Below, piece by piece: positions 15,536-24,001 of a stretch of 64,000 nucleotides of DNA. Made by a program: the position numbers and the translations under genes. Source of the DNA: Nocardioides euryhalodurans (GTDB lineage Bacteria > Actinomycetota > Actinomycetes > Propionibacteriales > Nocardioidaceae); the NCBI RefSeq assembly GCF_004564375.1, contig NZ_CP038267.1, forward strand, positions 2,606,501 to 2,670,500, read 5' to 3'. Each line of letters starts with the position of its first letter. The stretch's first letter is position 1. The notes beneath the pieces were generated by a model. It searched no databases. It was not told the origin of the DNA and worked only from the letters and a program-made list of their open reading frames with translations.

Positions 15536-17413
15536 ATGTCTCGGTCCCACCGCGGCCTGACCGCCGCCGCCCTCGTCCTGCTGCTGACCGGCTGCACCGG
15601 TGCCGTGGACGGCGTCACCGGGCCCGACCCGGCCGACGCCGCCGAGCAGCTCGCCACCGGACTGGCGTCGGGAGAGCTGGACGAGGTCGCCGTTGCTGAG
15701 TCCGTCGACGCCGGCGCCGACTACGCCGCGATCGTCGAGGGGCTCGGCGAGGTCACGCCGACGGTCACGGTGGAGGAGGTCACCGAGGGCGAGGGCGACA
15801 CGGCGACCGCCACGCTGGGGTGGTCCTGGCCGGTGAGCGAGCAGGACTGGACCTACAGCACCGAGGCCGCGATGTCGCTGGTCGACGACACCTGGCAGGT
15901 CACCTGGGAGCCCGCCGTCGTGGAGCCGTCGCTGCGCACCGGCGGGACGCTCGCGCTGCGCAGCGTGACCCCGCCACGGGCCGACATCGTCGGCGCCGGT
16001 GGCCAGCGGCTCGTCACCGACCGGGCGGTCACCCGCTTCGGGATCGACAAGTCCGCGGTTCCCGACCAGCGGGCGGTCGTCTCGGCCCGGGAGCTCGCGG
16101 CGCTGCTCGACATCGACGCGCCGGCGTACGTCGAGCGGGTCAAGGCTTCCGGCGACGAGGCCTTCGTCGAGGGGATCGTCTACCGCCGCGAGGACGTGCC
16201 GCTCCGGGTCGGGTCGGGCTACCAGCGGATCCGCGGGGCGCTGGCGGTGCAGGACACGATGCCGCTCGCGCCCACCCGCGAGTTCGCGGCGCCGATCCTC
16301 GGCACCGTCGGCCCGGTGACCGCCGAGATGGTCGAGGAGGATCCCGACCGCTACCAGGCCGGCGACGAGGCCGGGCTCTCCGGGTTGCAGGCCCGCTACG
16401 ACGAGCAGCTCGCCGGGACGCCGGGCGTGAGCGTCGTCGCGATCGCCTCCGACGACAAGGAGCGCGAGCTGTTCGGCGAGAAGCCGGTGCGGGGACGGCC
16501 GCTGCGGCTGACCCTCGACCCGGGGCTGCAGCAGACCGCCGAGCGGCTGCTGGCGCCGGTCGGACCGGCGAGCGCGCTGGTCGCGATGCGGCCGGGGACC
16601 GGTGAGATCGTGGCCGCCGCCAACGGGCCCGGGACCGAGGGCTACAACGTCGCGACGTACGGCCAGTTCGCGCCGGGGTCGACCTTCAAGGCGGTCAGCA
16701 CGCTGGCGCTGCTGCGGGCCGGGCTGGGCCCGGACGCGTCGGTGGAGTGCAGCGACACGACCGTGGTCGACGGCAAGCAGTTCGAGAACTACGACGACTA
16801 CCCCGCGAGCGGCATCGGGACCATCCCGCTGCGGACCGCCGTCGCCAACTCCTGCAACACCGCCTTCATCGACGAGCGCGGGCAGCTCGGTCGCGGCGAC
16901 CTCGCCGACGCGGCGGCCTCGCTGGGGCTGGGCGTCGACCACGACCTCGGGTTCCCGTCGTACTTCGGCCAGGTGCCGCCGGCGCAGTCCGAGACGGAGG
17001 CGGCGGCCGACATGATCGGGCAGGGCAAGGTGCTGGCCTCGCCGATGGTGATGTCGGCGGTGATCGCCTCCGTGCAGTCGGGCAGCACGGTGCTCCCGTC
17101 GCTGGTGCGCGACCACGAGGTCGAGCAGGCCGACGTACCCGCCCTCGAGCCGGGTGAGGCGGCCGACCTGAAGGCGATGCTCCGCGGCGTGGTGACCAGC
17201 GGCAGCGGCGCGGCCCTCGCCGACGTCCCCGGCGGCCCGGTGATCGCCAAGACCGGCACCGCGGAGTACGTCGACGACGGCGGCGCGCTCCGCACCCACG
17301 CCTGGATGATCGGCGCCCAGGACGGCCTCGCCGTGGCCGTCTTCGTGGAGACCGGGGAGTCCGGGTCGAGCACCGCCGGTCCGATCCTGGAGGCCTTCCT
17401 CCGCGCCGAGTGA
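15536..17413 (+). CDS. Class B-type penicillin-binding protein, lipoprotein with NTF2-like domain (625 aa)
   Basis: Starts with a lipoprotein signal (LVLLLTGC, Cys near residue 20), then an NTF2-like N-terminal domain (about 35-140) as in MecA-type transpeptidases. A dimerisation/linker region follows. The transpeptidase domain has all three active-site motifs in order: SxxK in PGSTFK (about residue 381), SxN in NSCNTAF (about 438), and KTG in KTGTAEY (about 576). It would cross-link peptidoglycan on the outer membrane face. MecA-like architecture can mean low beta-lactam affinity, but nothing here proves it. Confidence 0.94.
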   Translation: MSRSHRGLTAAALVLLLTGCTGAVDGVTGPDPADAAEQLATGLASGELDEVAVAESVDAGADYAAIVEGLGEVTPTVTVEEVTEGEGDTATATLGWSWPVSEQDWTYSTEAAMSLVDDTWQVTWEPAVVEPSLRTGGTLALRSVTPPRADIVGAGGQRLVTDRAVTRFGIDKSAVPDQRAVVSARELAALLDIDAPAYVERVKASGDEAFVEGIVYRREDVPLRVGSGYQRIRGALAVQDTMPLAPTREFAAPILGTVGPVTAEMVEEDPDRYQAGDEAGLSGLQARYDEQLAGTPGVSVVAIASDDKERELFGEKPVRGRPLRLTLDPGLQQTAERLLAPVGPASALVAMRPGTGEIVAAANGPGTEGYNVATYGQFAPGSTFKAVSTLALLRAGLGPDASVECSDTTVVDGKQFENYDDYPASGIGTIPLRTAVANSCNTAFIDERGQLGRGDLADAAASLGLGVDHDLGFPSYFGQVPPAQSETEAAADMIGQGKVLASPMVMSAVIASVQSGSTVLPSLVRDHEVEQADVPALEPGEAADLKAMLRGVVTSGSGAALADVPGGPVIAKTGTAEYVDDGGALRTHAWMIGAQDGLAVAVFVETGESGSSTAGPILEAFLRAE

Positions 17414-17414
17414 T

Positions 17415-17549
17415 GTCGAGATGGGCCCCCGCAACGCTCGAGATGGGCCAACGTCTCGCGGAGCTGGGGCCGGCCCCCTCTCGACGGTTGCGCGGGCCCA
17501 CCTCAACGGTTGCGGGGGCCCACCTCAACGGTTGCGGGGGCCCACCTCA
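17415..17549. repeat. 22-bp tandem and inverted repeat array between convergent genes
   Basis: Three head-to-tail 22-bp units (17480-17501, 17502-17523, 17524-17545) with core CTCAACGGTTGCGGGGGCCC and a partial fourth at 17546 onward. Units two and three are identical. Inverted versions lie on the left (17415-17436 and a shorter one from 17437), so the block can fold into a large hairpin with alternative pairings. It starts 2 nt after the PBP stop, and the TCA in its last unit is the stop codon of the EF-G-like gene. Confidence 0.85.
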
Positions 17550-19676
17550 ACGGGGGCGGGGCTGCAGGGCGCGGGCGACGTCCTCGGGCATCGGCTCGTA
17601 GTGGGCGAAGGAGCGGGTGAAGGTTCCGGCGCCGTGGGTGGCCGAGCGCAGGTCGGTCGCGTAGCGGACCAGCTCGGTCTGGGGCACCTCGGCGCGGACC
17701 AGGGTCCGGTCCTCGCCGACCTTGTCGGTGCCGAGCACCCGCGCGCGGCGTGCGGAGAGGTCGCTCATCACCCCGCCCACCAGCTCGTCGGGCACGAGGA
17801 CGTCGACCGCGTCGAAGGGTTCCAGCATGGTGATCGTGGTCGCGGCGGCCGCCTCCCGCAGCGCGAGCGCGCCCGCGGTCTGGAACGCGACGTCGGAGGA
17901 GTCGACGCTGTGGGCCTTGCCGTCGGTGAGCGTGACCCGGATGTCGACGACCGGGTGGCCGAGCCGGACCCCCCGCTGCATCTGGGCGCGGACGCCCTTC
18001 TCGACGCTGGCGATGAACTGGCGGGGCACCGAGCCACCGACGACCTTGTCGACGAACTCGAACCCCGACCCCTCGGGCAGCGGCTCGACGGTCAGGTCGC
18101 ACACGGCGTACTGGCCGTGGCCCCCGGACTGCTTCACGTGGCGCCCGTGCCCCGACCCCGGCCCGGCGAAGGTCTCGCGCAGGGACACGACGAACGGTTC
18201 CTGGTCGACGTGGACCGAGTAGCGCTCCTCCAGCCGCTCCAGGGTCACGTCGACGTGGGCCTCGCCCATCGCCCACACGACCAGCTGGTGGGTCTCGGCG
18301 TCGTTGTCGATCCGCAGCGACGGGTCCTCGGCGGCGATCCGGCCCAGCGCCTGCATCAGCTTGTCCTCGTCGGACTTGCTGCGCGGCGCGATGGCCACCG
18401 GCAGCAGCGGCTCGGGCAGCGACCAGGGCCGCAGCACGACGGGGTGCTCCACGTCGGACAGGGTGTCGCCGGTCTCGGCGCGGGTGAGCCGGCCGATGGC
18501 GGCGATGTCGCCGGCGACGACCTGGGGTGCGGGGAGCAGCTGCTTGCCGAAGGGGTACGACAACGCGCCCACGCGCTCGTCCTCGTCGTGGTCGGGGTGG
18601 CCGGCGCCCATGCCCGCGTCGCCGAAGAACGAGGTGAAGTGGCCGGACACGTGAACGGCGGCGTCGGGTCGCAGCGTCCCGCTGAAGACGCGGACCAGGC
18701 TCAGCCGGCCGACGTAGGGGTCGCTGGTGGTCTTGACCACCTCGGCGACCAGCGGTCCGTCGGGGTCGCCGGTCAGCCCGTCGGCCGGCTTGCCGGCGGG
18801 GGTGAAGACCTCGGGGGAGGGGTGCTCGGCCGGGGAGGGGAAGCCGCGGACGGCCAGGTCGAGCAGCTCGCGGCAGCCGACGCCGGTCATCGAGCAGACC
18901 GGCACGACCGGGAAGAAGGTCGCGCGGGCCATCGCCCGCTCGAGGTCCGCGAGCAGGATCTTGGCGTCGATCTCCTCGCCACCGACGTAGCGGTCCATCA
19001 GCGTCTCGTCCTCGGACTCCTCGATCACCGCCTCGATGAGGGCGCCCCGGAGCTCGGCCAGGTCGTCGTCGCAGGGCTCCAGCAGCCCCGCGAGCCCGGT
19101 CACCTCGCCCGCCTGCCCTGAGCCGGTCGACGGGGCGCGGACGGGTACGTAGAGCGGGACGACCGTCTCGCCGAAGGCCGCCTGCGCCTGCGCCAGCACC
19201 CCCTCGTGGTCGGCGCGCGCCTGGTCCAGCTTGGTGACCACCACCGCGCGCGGCATCCGCACCTCGGCGCACTCGCGCCACAGGGTGCGGGTCGCGTCGT
19301 CGACGGTCTCGTTGGCGGCCACGACGAACAGGGCGCAGTCGGCGGCGCGCAGCCCGGCGCGGAGCTCACCCACGAAGTCGGCGTAGCCCGGGGTGTCGAC
19401 CAGGTTGACCTTGACCCCGTCGTGGACGAGCGGCGCGACCGTGAGCCCGCTCGACCGCCCGTGGCGCTGCTCGCTGGGGTCGTGGTCGCTCACGGTGGTC
19501 CCGTCGGTGACCGAGCCGGTCCGGGTCACCGCCCCGGCGGTGGCGAGCAGCGTCTCGACCAGGGTGGTCTTGCCGGAGCCTCCGGGCCCGACCAGCACGA
19601 CGTTCCTGATCCGGTCCGGGCTGCTCGCCGCGAGGTCCTGCCCGGGTGGTCTGCGTGGGTTCCCCTTCTCGGCCAT
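17547..19676 (-). CDS. EF-G-like translational GTPase (709 aa)
   Basis: Full-length EF-G-type protein: G1 GPGGSGKTT (30-38), G3 DTPGYADF, G4 TKLD in place of NKxD, G5-like CSMTG. Domains II-V follow (FTSFFGDAGMGAGH, HVKQSGGHGQYAVCDL, GVRLGHPVVDIRVTLTDG, final DVARALQPRPR). This is the EF-G2-like second copy common in actinobacteria, not the str-operon fusA; its role in translation is unclear. The ATG at 19676 is preferred because it has a GGAGGTGG site. Residues 182-190 (PSTGSGQAG) look like a small inserted repeat element. The stop lies in the adjacent 22-bp array. Confidence 0.92.
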   Translation of the reverse strand: MAEKGNPRRPPGQDLAASSPDRIRNVVLVGPGGSGKTTLVETLLATAGAVTRTGSVTDGTTVSDHDPSEQRHGRSSGLTVAPLVHDGVKVNLVDTPGYADFVGELRAGLRAADCALFVVAANETVDDATRTLWRECAEVRMPRAVVVTKLDQARADHEGVLAQAQAAFGETVVPLYVPVRAPSTGSGQAGEVTGLAGLLEPCDDDLAELRGALIEAVIEESEDETLMDRYVGGEEIDAKILLADLERAMARATFFPVVPVCSMTGVGCRELLDLAVRGFPSPAEHPSPEVFTPAGKPADGLTGDPDGPLVAEVVKTTSDPYVGRLSLVRVFSGTLRPDAAVHVSGHFTSFFGDAGMGAGHPDHDEDERVGALSYPFGKQLLPAPQVVAGDIAAIGRLTRAETGDTLSDVEHPVVLRPWSLPEPLLPVAIAPRSKSDEDKLMQALGRIAAEDPSLRIDNDAETHQLVVWAMGEAHVDVTLERLEERYSVHVDQEPFVVSLRETFAGPGSGHGRHVKQSGGHGQYAVCDLTVEPLPEGSGFEFVDKVVGGSVPRQFIASVEKGVRAQMQRGVRLGHPVVDIRVTLTDGKAHSVDSSDVAFQTAGALALREAAAATTITMLEPFDAVDVLVPDELVGGVMSDLSARRARVLGTDKVGEDRTLVRAEVPQTELVRYATDLRSATHGAGTFTRSFAHYEPMPEDVARALQPRPR
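19111..19133 (-). repeat. Putative short dispersed repeat inserted in the EF-G-like gene
   Basis: The sequence CTGCCCTGAGCCGGTCGACG on the plus strand is translated on the minus strand as PSTGSGQAG. From memory it closely matches the widespread short repeat whose core is near CCTGTCCTGAGCTTGTCGA and which appears in many genomes as peptides such as PSTSSGQA. It falls in the loop after VPVR between GTPase strands, in frame. Confidence 0.5.
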
Positions 19677-19749
19677 GTCGCCACCTCCACAGCGAAGGCA
19701 ACTCCGCTCGCGCGCCGTTGGCAAGGGGCAGATCGGGTGGGGAAATGAG

Positions 19750-19787
19750 CCGGACCCCCCACCGCATGGGGTCGGCGAGGGGTCCGG
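19750..19787. repeat. Inverted repeat in the divergent region before the EF-G-like and gabD genes
   Basis: CCGGACCCC (19750-19758) and GGGGTCCGG (19779-19787) form a perfect 9-bp stem around a 20-nt loop. It lies in the 218-bp divergent region, about 75-110 nt from each start codon, so it may serve as a shared regulatory site or leader hairpin. Apart from this I see no conserved element in the interval. Confidence 0.4.
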
Positions 19788-19894
19788 GTCGACGCAGAGT
19801 GCTCCCTCCGCAACCGACGGCAGCAGAATCCCACGCTGTCGTGCCCGGTGTCACCCCGTATCGCGCAAGTGGACGGGGGTGCGAGGCTGGGATC

Positions 19895-21352
19895 ATGACC
19901 GACTTCACCCTGCTGCCGGACGAGCAGCGCAACCTCTACATCGACGGCTCGTGGCGCGAGGCCGACGGCGGCGAGCGGTTCGTGGTCCGGGACCCCGCGG
20001 ACGACACCGTCCTGACCGACGTGGCCGACGGCTCACCCGGCGACGCGATGGACGCCCTGGACGCGGCGGCGGCCGCGCAGCACGACTGGGCCCGGACCGC
20101 ACCGCGCGAGCGTGGCGAGATCCTGCGGACGGCGTACGAGCTCATCACGCAGCGCGCCGACCACTTCGCCCAGCTGATCTCGCTGGAGATGGGCAAGACG
20201 CTGGCCGAGGCGCGGGGCGAGGTGACCTACGGTGCGGAGTTCTTCCGCTGGTTCAGCGAGGAGGCGGTCCGGATCCACGGCCGCTGGATGCAGGCGCCCG
20301 CAGGCGGCAGCCGGCTGCTCACGATCCGCAAGCCGGTCGGGCCGTGCCTGTTCGTGACGCCGTGGAACTTCCCGATCGCGATGGGCACGCGCAAGATCGG
20401 CCCTGCGGTCGCGGCCGGCTGCACGATGGTGGTCAAGCCGGCCGAGCTGACGCCGTTGACGATGCTCGCGCTGACCGCGGTGATGGAGGAGGCAGGGCTG
20501 CCCCCGGGCGTCCTCAACGTGGTGACCACGAGCGACTCCGCCGGGTTGAGCAAGACGCTCATGGCCGACGACCGGCTGCGCAAGGTGAGCTTCACCGGCT
20601 CCACCGCCGTCGGCAAGATCCTGGTCCGCCAGTCCGCCGACGAGCTGCAGCGGGTCTCCATGGAGCTGGGCGGCAACGCGCCGTTCCTGGTCTTCGAGGA
20701 CGCCGACCTCGACGCGGCCGTCGAGGGCGCCATGGTCGCCAAGATGCGCAACATGGGCGAGGCCTGCACCGCCGCCAACCGCTTCCTGGTCCACGAGAGC
20801 ATCGCCGACGCCTTCGCGCAGAAGCTCGGCGAGCGGATGGGGGCGCTGACGGTCGGACGCGGCCAGGACGACGGGGTCGACGTCGGCCCGCTCATCAACG
20901 CCGACGCCGTCGAGTCCGTCGGGGAGCTGGTCACCGACGCAGTCCACGACGGCGCCACGGTCGTCACGGGCGGGTCCGCCCCCGACGGGCCGGGCCACTT
21001 CTACGCCCCGACGGTGCTGCTCGGCGTCCCGGCCGAGGCACGGATCAACGAGGTGGAGATCTTCGGGCCGGTCGCGCCGATCACGACCTTCGCCAGCGAG
21101 GACGAGGCGGTGGAGCGGGCCAACGCCAGCGAGTACGGCCTCACGTCCTACGTCTTCACGCGCGACCTCTCGCGCACCATCCGGCTGGCCGAGTCGCTGG
21201 ACTTCGGCATGGTCGGGGTGAACACCGGACTGGTCTCCAACCCGGCCGCGCCGTTCGGCGGGGTCAAGGCGAGCGGCTTCGGCCGCGAGGGCGGCTTCGA
21301 GGGGATCGACGAGTACCTCGAGACGACGTACGTCGCGCTGCCGGCAGGCTGA
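19895..21352 (+). CDS. gabD: Succinate-semialdehyde dehydrogenase (485 aa)
   Basis: Aldehyde dehydrogenase superfamily. NAD(P) loop PWNFPIAMGTRKIGPAVAAGCTMVVKPAELTP, FTGSTAVGK Rossmann loop, general base Glu in MELGGNAPF and nucleophile Cys in NMGEACTAANRFLV are all present in the right spacing. The AACTA-type catalytic context and PFGGVKASGFGREGGFEGIDEYLETTYV end are those of GabD, which oxidises succinate semialdehyde to succinate in GABA and related breakdown. A close semialdehyde substrate cannot be excluded. The ATG at 19895 matches the family start; the following gene begins on its stop codon (TGATG). Confidence 0.92.
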   Translation: MTDFTLLPDEQRNLYIDGSWREADGGERFVVRDPADDTVLTDVADGSPGDAMDALDAAAAAQHDWARTAPRERGEILRTAYELITQRADHFAQLISLEMGKTLAEARGEVTYGAEFFRWFSEEAVRIHGRWMQAPAGGSRLLTIRKPVGPCLFVTPWNFPIAMGTRKIGPAVAAGCTMVVKPAELTPLTMLALTAVMEEAGLPPGVLNVVTTSDSAGLSKTLMADDRLRKVSFTGSTAVGKILVRQSADELQRVSMELGGNAPFLVFEDADLDAAVEGAMVAKMRNMGEACTAANRFLVHESIADAFAQKLGERMGALTVGRGQDDGVDVGPLINADAVESVGELVTDAVHDGATVVTGGSAPDGPGHFYAPTVLLGVPAEARINEVEIFGPVAPITTFASEDEAVERANASEYGLTSYVFTRDLSRTIRLAESLDFGMVGVNTGLVSNPAAPFGGVKASGFGREGGFEGIDEYLETTYVALPAG

Positions 21353-22335
21353 TGGAGCTCTACACCGACGTCGCCTCGCAGTACGCCGACTTCGCGGCGT
21401 ACGCCGGTGACTCGCCGTGCTTCCAGGCCTGGGCGCTGGCGGTCGCCGAGGACCCGGAGGTGCTGGCGTGGATCGGGGAGCTGCCGCCGCTCAAGCAGCA
21501 GCCCAACCTGGTGTTCGCGGCGGCACGCTGGCACGGCGTCCCCGCCCCCGGGCCGTACGCCGGCCTCCGCGAGGCGCTCCTGGCTGACCGGGGGTCGATC
21601 CGGGCGACCATCCGCGCGCGGGCCACCCAGACCAACGAGGTGGGCCGGCTGGCCACGCTGGTTCCGGCGCTGTCGCGGCTCGGCGTCGAGGCGGGCCGGC
21701 CGCTGGCGCTGCTCGAGGTGGGCGCGAGTGCGGGGCTGTGCCTCTATCCCGACCGGTTCTCCTACGCCTGGGACACCTCGGCCGGTCCGGTCACGGCGGG
21801 CGCGGGACCGCTGTTGCGGTGCGAGGTGACCGGCGAGCTGCCGGTCGGGACCGAGCCGCCCAGGGTCGCCTGGCGCGGTGGGATCGACCTGCACCCCCTC
21901 GACGTGCGCGACGACGACGCGATGGCGTGGCTGACGAACCTCGTGTGGCCCGAGCAGGACGAGCGCCGCGAGCGGCTGGCGGCGGCGATCGGGATCGCCC
22001 GGGCCGACCCGCCCCGCCTCGTGACGGGTGACCTGCTCGAGGAGCTGCCCGAGCTGGTGGGTGAGGCAGCCGAGCTCGGCCCCGTGGTGGTCTTCCACAG
22101 CGCGGTCATCGCCTACCTCGAGCCGGACGACCGGGAGCGGTTCGCCGCGCTGATGGCCTCGCTCGTGGCTGCCGGGCGCTGTCACTGGGTGAGCAACGAG
22201 GCCCCGCGCGTGCTGCCGGGCGTGACCGCCACCGGACCTGAGGTGCCCGAGGGCCTGGCCACCTTCGTGCTCGGGGTGGACGGCCGGGCGACCGCGTGGA
22301 CCCATGGCCACGGGGCGTCGATGCGGCTGCTGTGA
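21352..22335 (+). CDS. DUF2332 domain-containing protein (327 aa)
   Basis: Covers the whole DUF2332 family, which is nearly confined to actinobacteria and a few alphaproteobacteria. Visible family motifs are LPPLKQQPNLVFAAARWHG near residues 43-61, TNEVGRLATLVPAL, LLEVGASAGLCLYPDRFSY and the late PVVVFHSAVIAYL. The LEVGASAGL and later segments look like a Rossmann fold with a SAM-type glycine loop, so a methyltransferase-like fold is plausible but unproved. Its start overlaps the gabD stop by one base, so the two are co-translated. Confidence 0.9.
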   Translation: MELYTDVASQYADFAAYAGDSPCFQAWALAVAEDPEVLAWIGELPPLKQQPNLVFAAARWHGVPAPGPYAGLREALLADRGSIRATIRARATQTNEVGRLATLVPALSRLGVEAGRPLALLEVGASAGLCLYPDRFSYAWDTSAGPVTAGAGPLLRCEVTGELPVGTEPPRVAWRGGIDLHPLDVRDDDAMAWLTNLVWPEQDERRERLAAAIGIARADPPRLVTGDLLEELPELVGEAAELGPVVVFHSAVIAYLEPDDRERFAALMASLVAAGRCHWVSNEAPRVLPGVTATGPEVPEGLATFVLGVDGRATAWTHGHGASMRLL

Positions 22336-22346
22336 GCTGCAGGGCC

Positions 22347-22440
22347 GCGCATTTCCCATGACCTGGCGCCAGGTGCGCACTTCTCACGGTCGGTCGACCA
22401 TGAGAAGCGACCAGGTCTCCTCGTCTCATGGGAAATGCGC
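22347..22440. repeat. Palindromic element, family A copy 1 (94 bp)
   Basis: Outer stem GCGCATTTCCCATGA (22347-22361) with its perfect complement at 22426-22440. Inside are the palindrome CCTGGCGCCAGG (22362-22373) and a 7-bp stem CTTCTCA/TGAGAAG (22380-22386 with 22401-22407). It starts 12 nt after the DUF2332 stop and ends just before the stop of the convergent LuxR gene. The same design recurs at 36000-36091. Confidence 0.85.
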
Positions 22441-22448
22441 AGCAGACC

Positions 22449-23375
22449 TCAGACGAGCTTGAGCGACCGCGGCAGCTCGCGCCGGCTGCGGATGCCGAGC
22501 TTGCGGTAGGCACGGGAGAGGTGCCACTCGACCGCCTTGACGGTGAGCCCCTCCTGCTCGGCGATCTGCCGGTTGCTGGAGCCGGTGCCGGCCAGCCGCG
22601 AGAGGTGGTGCTCGAGGTCGGTGAGGCGGGCGATCGCCTCGCAGCGCAGGGTCGCGGGCTGCTCGCCGAGCCGCTCGAGCAGCCGCCGGACCCGGCCGTG
22701 GAGCGGCCACAGGTCCTCGATGTCGGCGTACACCTCGGCCGAGCGGAGCAGGACGACGGCCTCCTGCCGGCCGACCGCCCCGCCCATGAGCGCGAGCAGC
22801 CCGGCCAGGTCGGTGTCGATGGTGGCGGCGAGCCGGGCGTGGCCGTCGCCGAGCAGCGTTCGGGCCTCGCGCAGCAGGTCCTCGCGCCGCCCGCCGGCTC
22901 CGACGGCGGCGATGGTCCGCAGCGCACCGGCCAGGGCGTACGCCGACCGCTGCCGTGCCGCGAGCACCCGGTGGGCCTGCGCGTGCTGCTGGGCCTCGTC
23001 GTGGCGGCCGAGCCGGATCAGGCTGAGGGCGGCGCCGGCGCGCCACGGCAGCTCGACGGGGTCGTCCTCGTCGCCGGTCGCGAGCTCGCCCGCCCGCAGG
23101 AAGTGCCCCACGGCGTCGTCGTCGCGGCCGGTCGCGGCCGCCAGCTCCCCGAGGGCGTGGGCCGCCCGGGCCCCGTCCGCACCCTCGACGGCGTCGGCGA
23201 GCGCCTCGCCGAGGCCGAGCGCGAGGTCGATCTCACCGCGGGCCAGCCGGCACTCCATCGCCAGCGTCGACGCGGCCACCGAGGGCTCCGGACCGGTCGC
23301 GAGCACCGCCAGGGCGTCGGCGATACGACCCGCTCGGACGAGCTCGGACACGGCCGACGTCGGCGTCACCAGCAT
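22449..23375 (-). CDS. LuxR family regulator with helical-repeat N-terminus (308 aa)
   Basis: The C-terminal ~65 residues are a LuxR helix-turn-helix (HLSRLAGTGSSNRQIAEQEGLTVKAVEWHLSRAYRKLGIRSRRELP). The first ~230 residues are Ala/Leu-rich helical pairs like the TPR-like tail of large LAL (MalT-type) regulators. The AAA+ ATPase half that LAL proteins have at the N-terminus is absent. No such domain is in the upstream sequence, so this is either a shortened LAL family member or a remnant. The ATG at 23375 is chosen over a longer frame reading Arg-rich shadow sequence. Confidence 0.85.
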   Translation of the reverse strand: MLVTPTSAVSELVRAGRIADALAVLATGPEPSVAASTLAMECRLARGEIDLALGLGEALADAVEGADGARAAHALGELAAATGRDDDAVGHFLRAGELATGDEDDPVELPWRAGAALSLIRLGRHDEAQQHAQAHRVLAARQRSAYALAGALRTIAAVGAGGRREDLLREARTLLGDGHARLAATIDTDLAGLLALMGGAVGRQEAVVLLRSAEVYADIEDLWPLHGRVRRLLERLGEQPATLRCEAIARLTDLEHHLSRLAGTGSSNRQIAEQEGLTVKAVEWHLSRAYRKLGIRSRRELPRSLKLV

Positions 23376-23445
23376 GGCGCTCAGGGTAGGGACGGACCCG
23401 GTCCCACCGAGGGCGAACGGCGAAACCTTCACCTTCGCGGACGGC

Positions 23446-23994
23446 TCAGCTCCGCCCGAGGAACCCGAGCAGCTGCTCGCTCGCCGTGGCGGACGGTGCG
23501 GGCGTGACAGGAGGGGCGAAACGGCACGGTCGGTCCTCCGCGCCCACGAGCAGCCGGGCCAGCGGCAGCAGCACCCGCGCCAGCTCCTCGGGGAGCGGCT
23601 CGTCGTGGCCGAGGGCCCGGTGCACGTCCCAGCCGTGCACCGAGATCTCCAGCGCTGCGGCACCCACGAGCAGGTCGGCCGGCAGCGCGGCCCCGCCGAC
23701 GGCGACGCTCGACGGCGGGTGCTCGCACCACCAGCCCAGCAGCGCGCAGGCCTTGTCGCGGATCGACGCCAGCCGGGGCGCCCCGGTGGTGGGGACCAGC
23801 GCCACCGAGCCCGTGGCCGCCTCCGTGAAGGCGTCCAGGGCGTCGTCCATGTGCTCGAGCAGGGCGTCGAGGTCCCAGTCGGCGCAGGGGGTGGGCGCGT
23901 CGAGCCGGTCGGGCGTGACCGCGGCGAGCGCGGTCCGCGTGTAGGCCAGGGACCGGTCCAGCAGCTCGACCGCGCCCGCGAGCGCGCTCCTCAT
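23446..23994 (-). CDS. TIGR03086-like DinB-fold protein (182 aa)
   Basis: DinB/mycothiol-dependent-maleylpyruvate-isomerase-type four-helix protein. PTPCADWDLDALLEHM is the TIGR03086 signature with the first metal-ligand His, and VHGWDVHRALGHDEPLPEELA carries the two later His residues. Such proteins bind a divalent metal; several act with mycothiol, the actinobacterial thiol. It is 7 nt downstream of a TIGR02960-type sigma factor, a recurrent pairing, so it is probably co-expressed with and perhaps functionally tied to that sigma factor. Confidence 0.9.
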   Translation of the reverse strand: MRSALAGAVELLDRSLAYTRTALAAVTPDRLDAPTPCADWDLDALLEHMDDALDAFTEAATGSVALVPTTGAPRLASIRDKACALLGWWCEHPPSSVAVGGAALPADLLVGAAALEISVHGWDVHRALGHDEPLPEELARVLLPLARLLVGAEDRPCRFAPPVTPAPSATASEQLLGFLGRS

Positions 23995-24001
23995 CGCCGG
24001 G

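Noticed and set aside
14435..17506. Long minus-strand frame opposite the SGNH and PBP genes (1023 codons)
   Set aside because: Antisense shadow; the plus-strand proteins carry complete catalytic motifs and signal peptides.
17480..17545. CRISPR array
   Set aside because: The 22-bp units are directly abutted with no spacers, and no cas gene is in the window.
19646..19894. Longer N-terminus of the succinate-semialdehyde dehydrogenase
   Set aside because: The in-frame extension reads low-complexity sequence across the divergent promoter region; homologues begin near MTDFTLLPDEQ.
22362..22373. CCTGGCGCCAGG as a separate operator
   Set aside because: It is part of the inner structure of the family A element and is not shared by copy 2, so it has no independent support.
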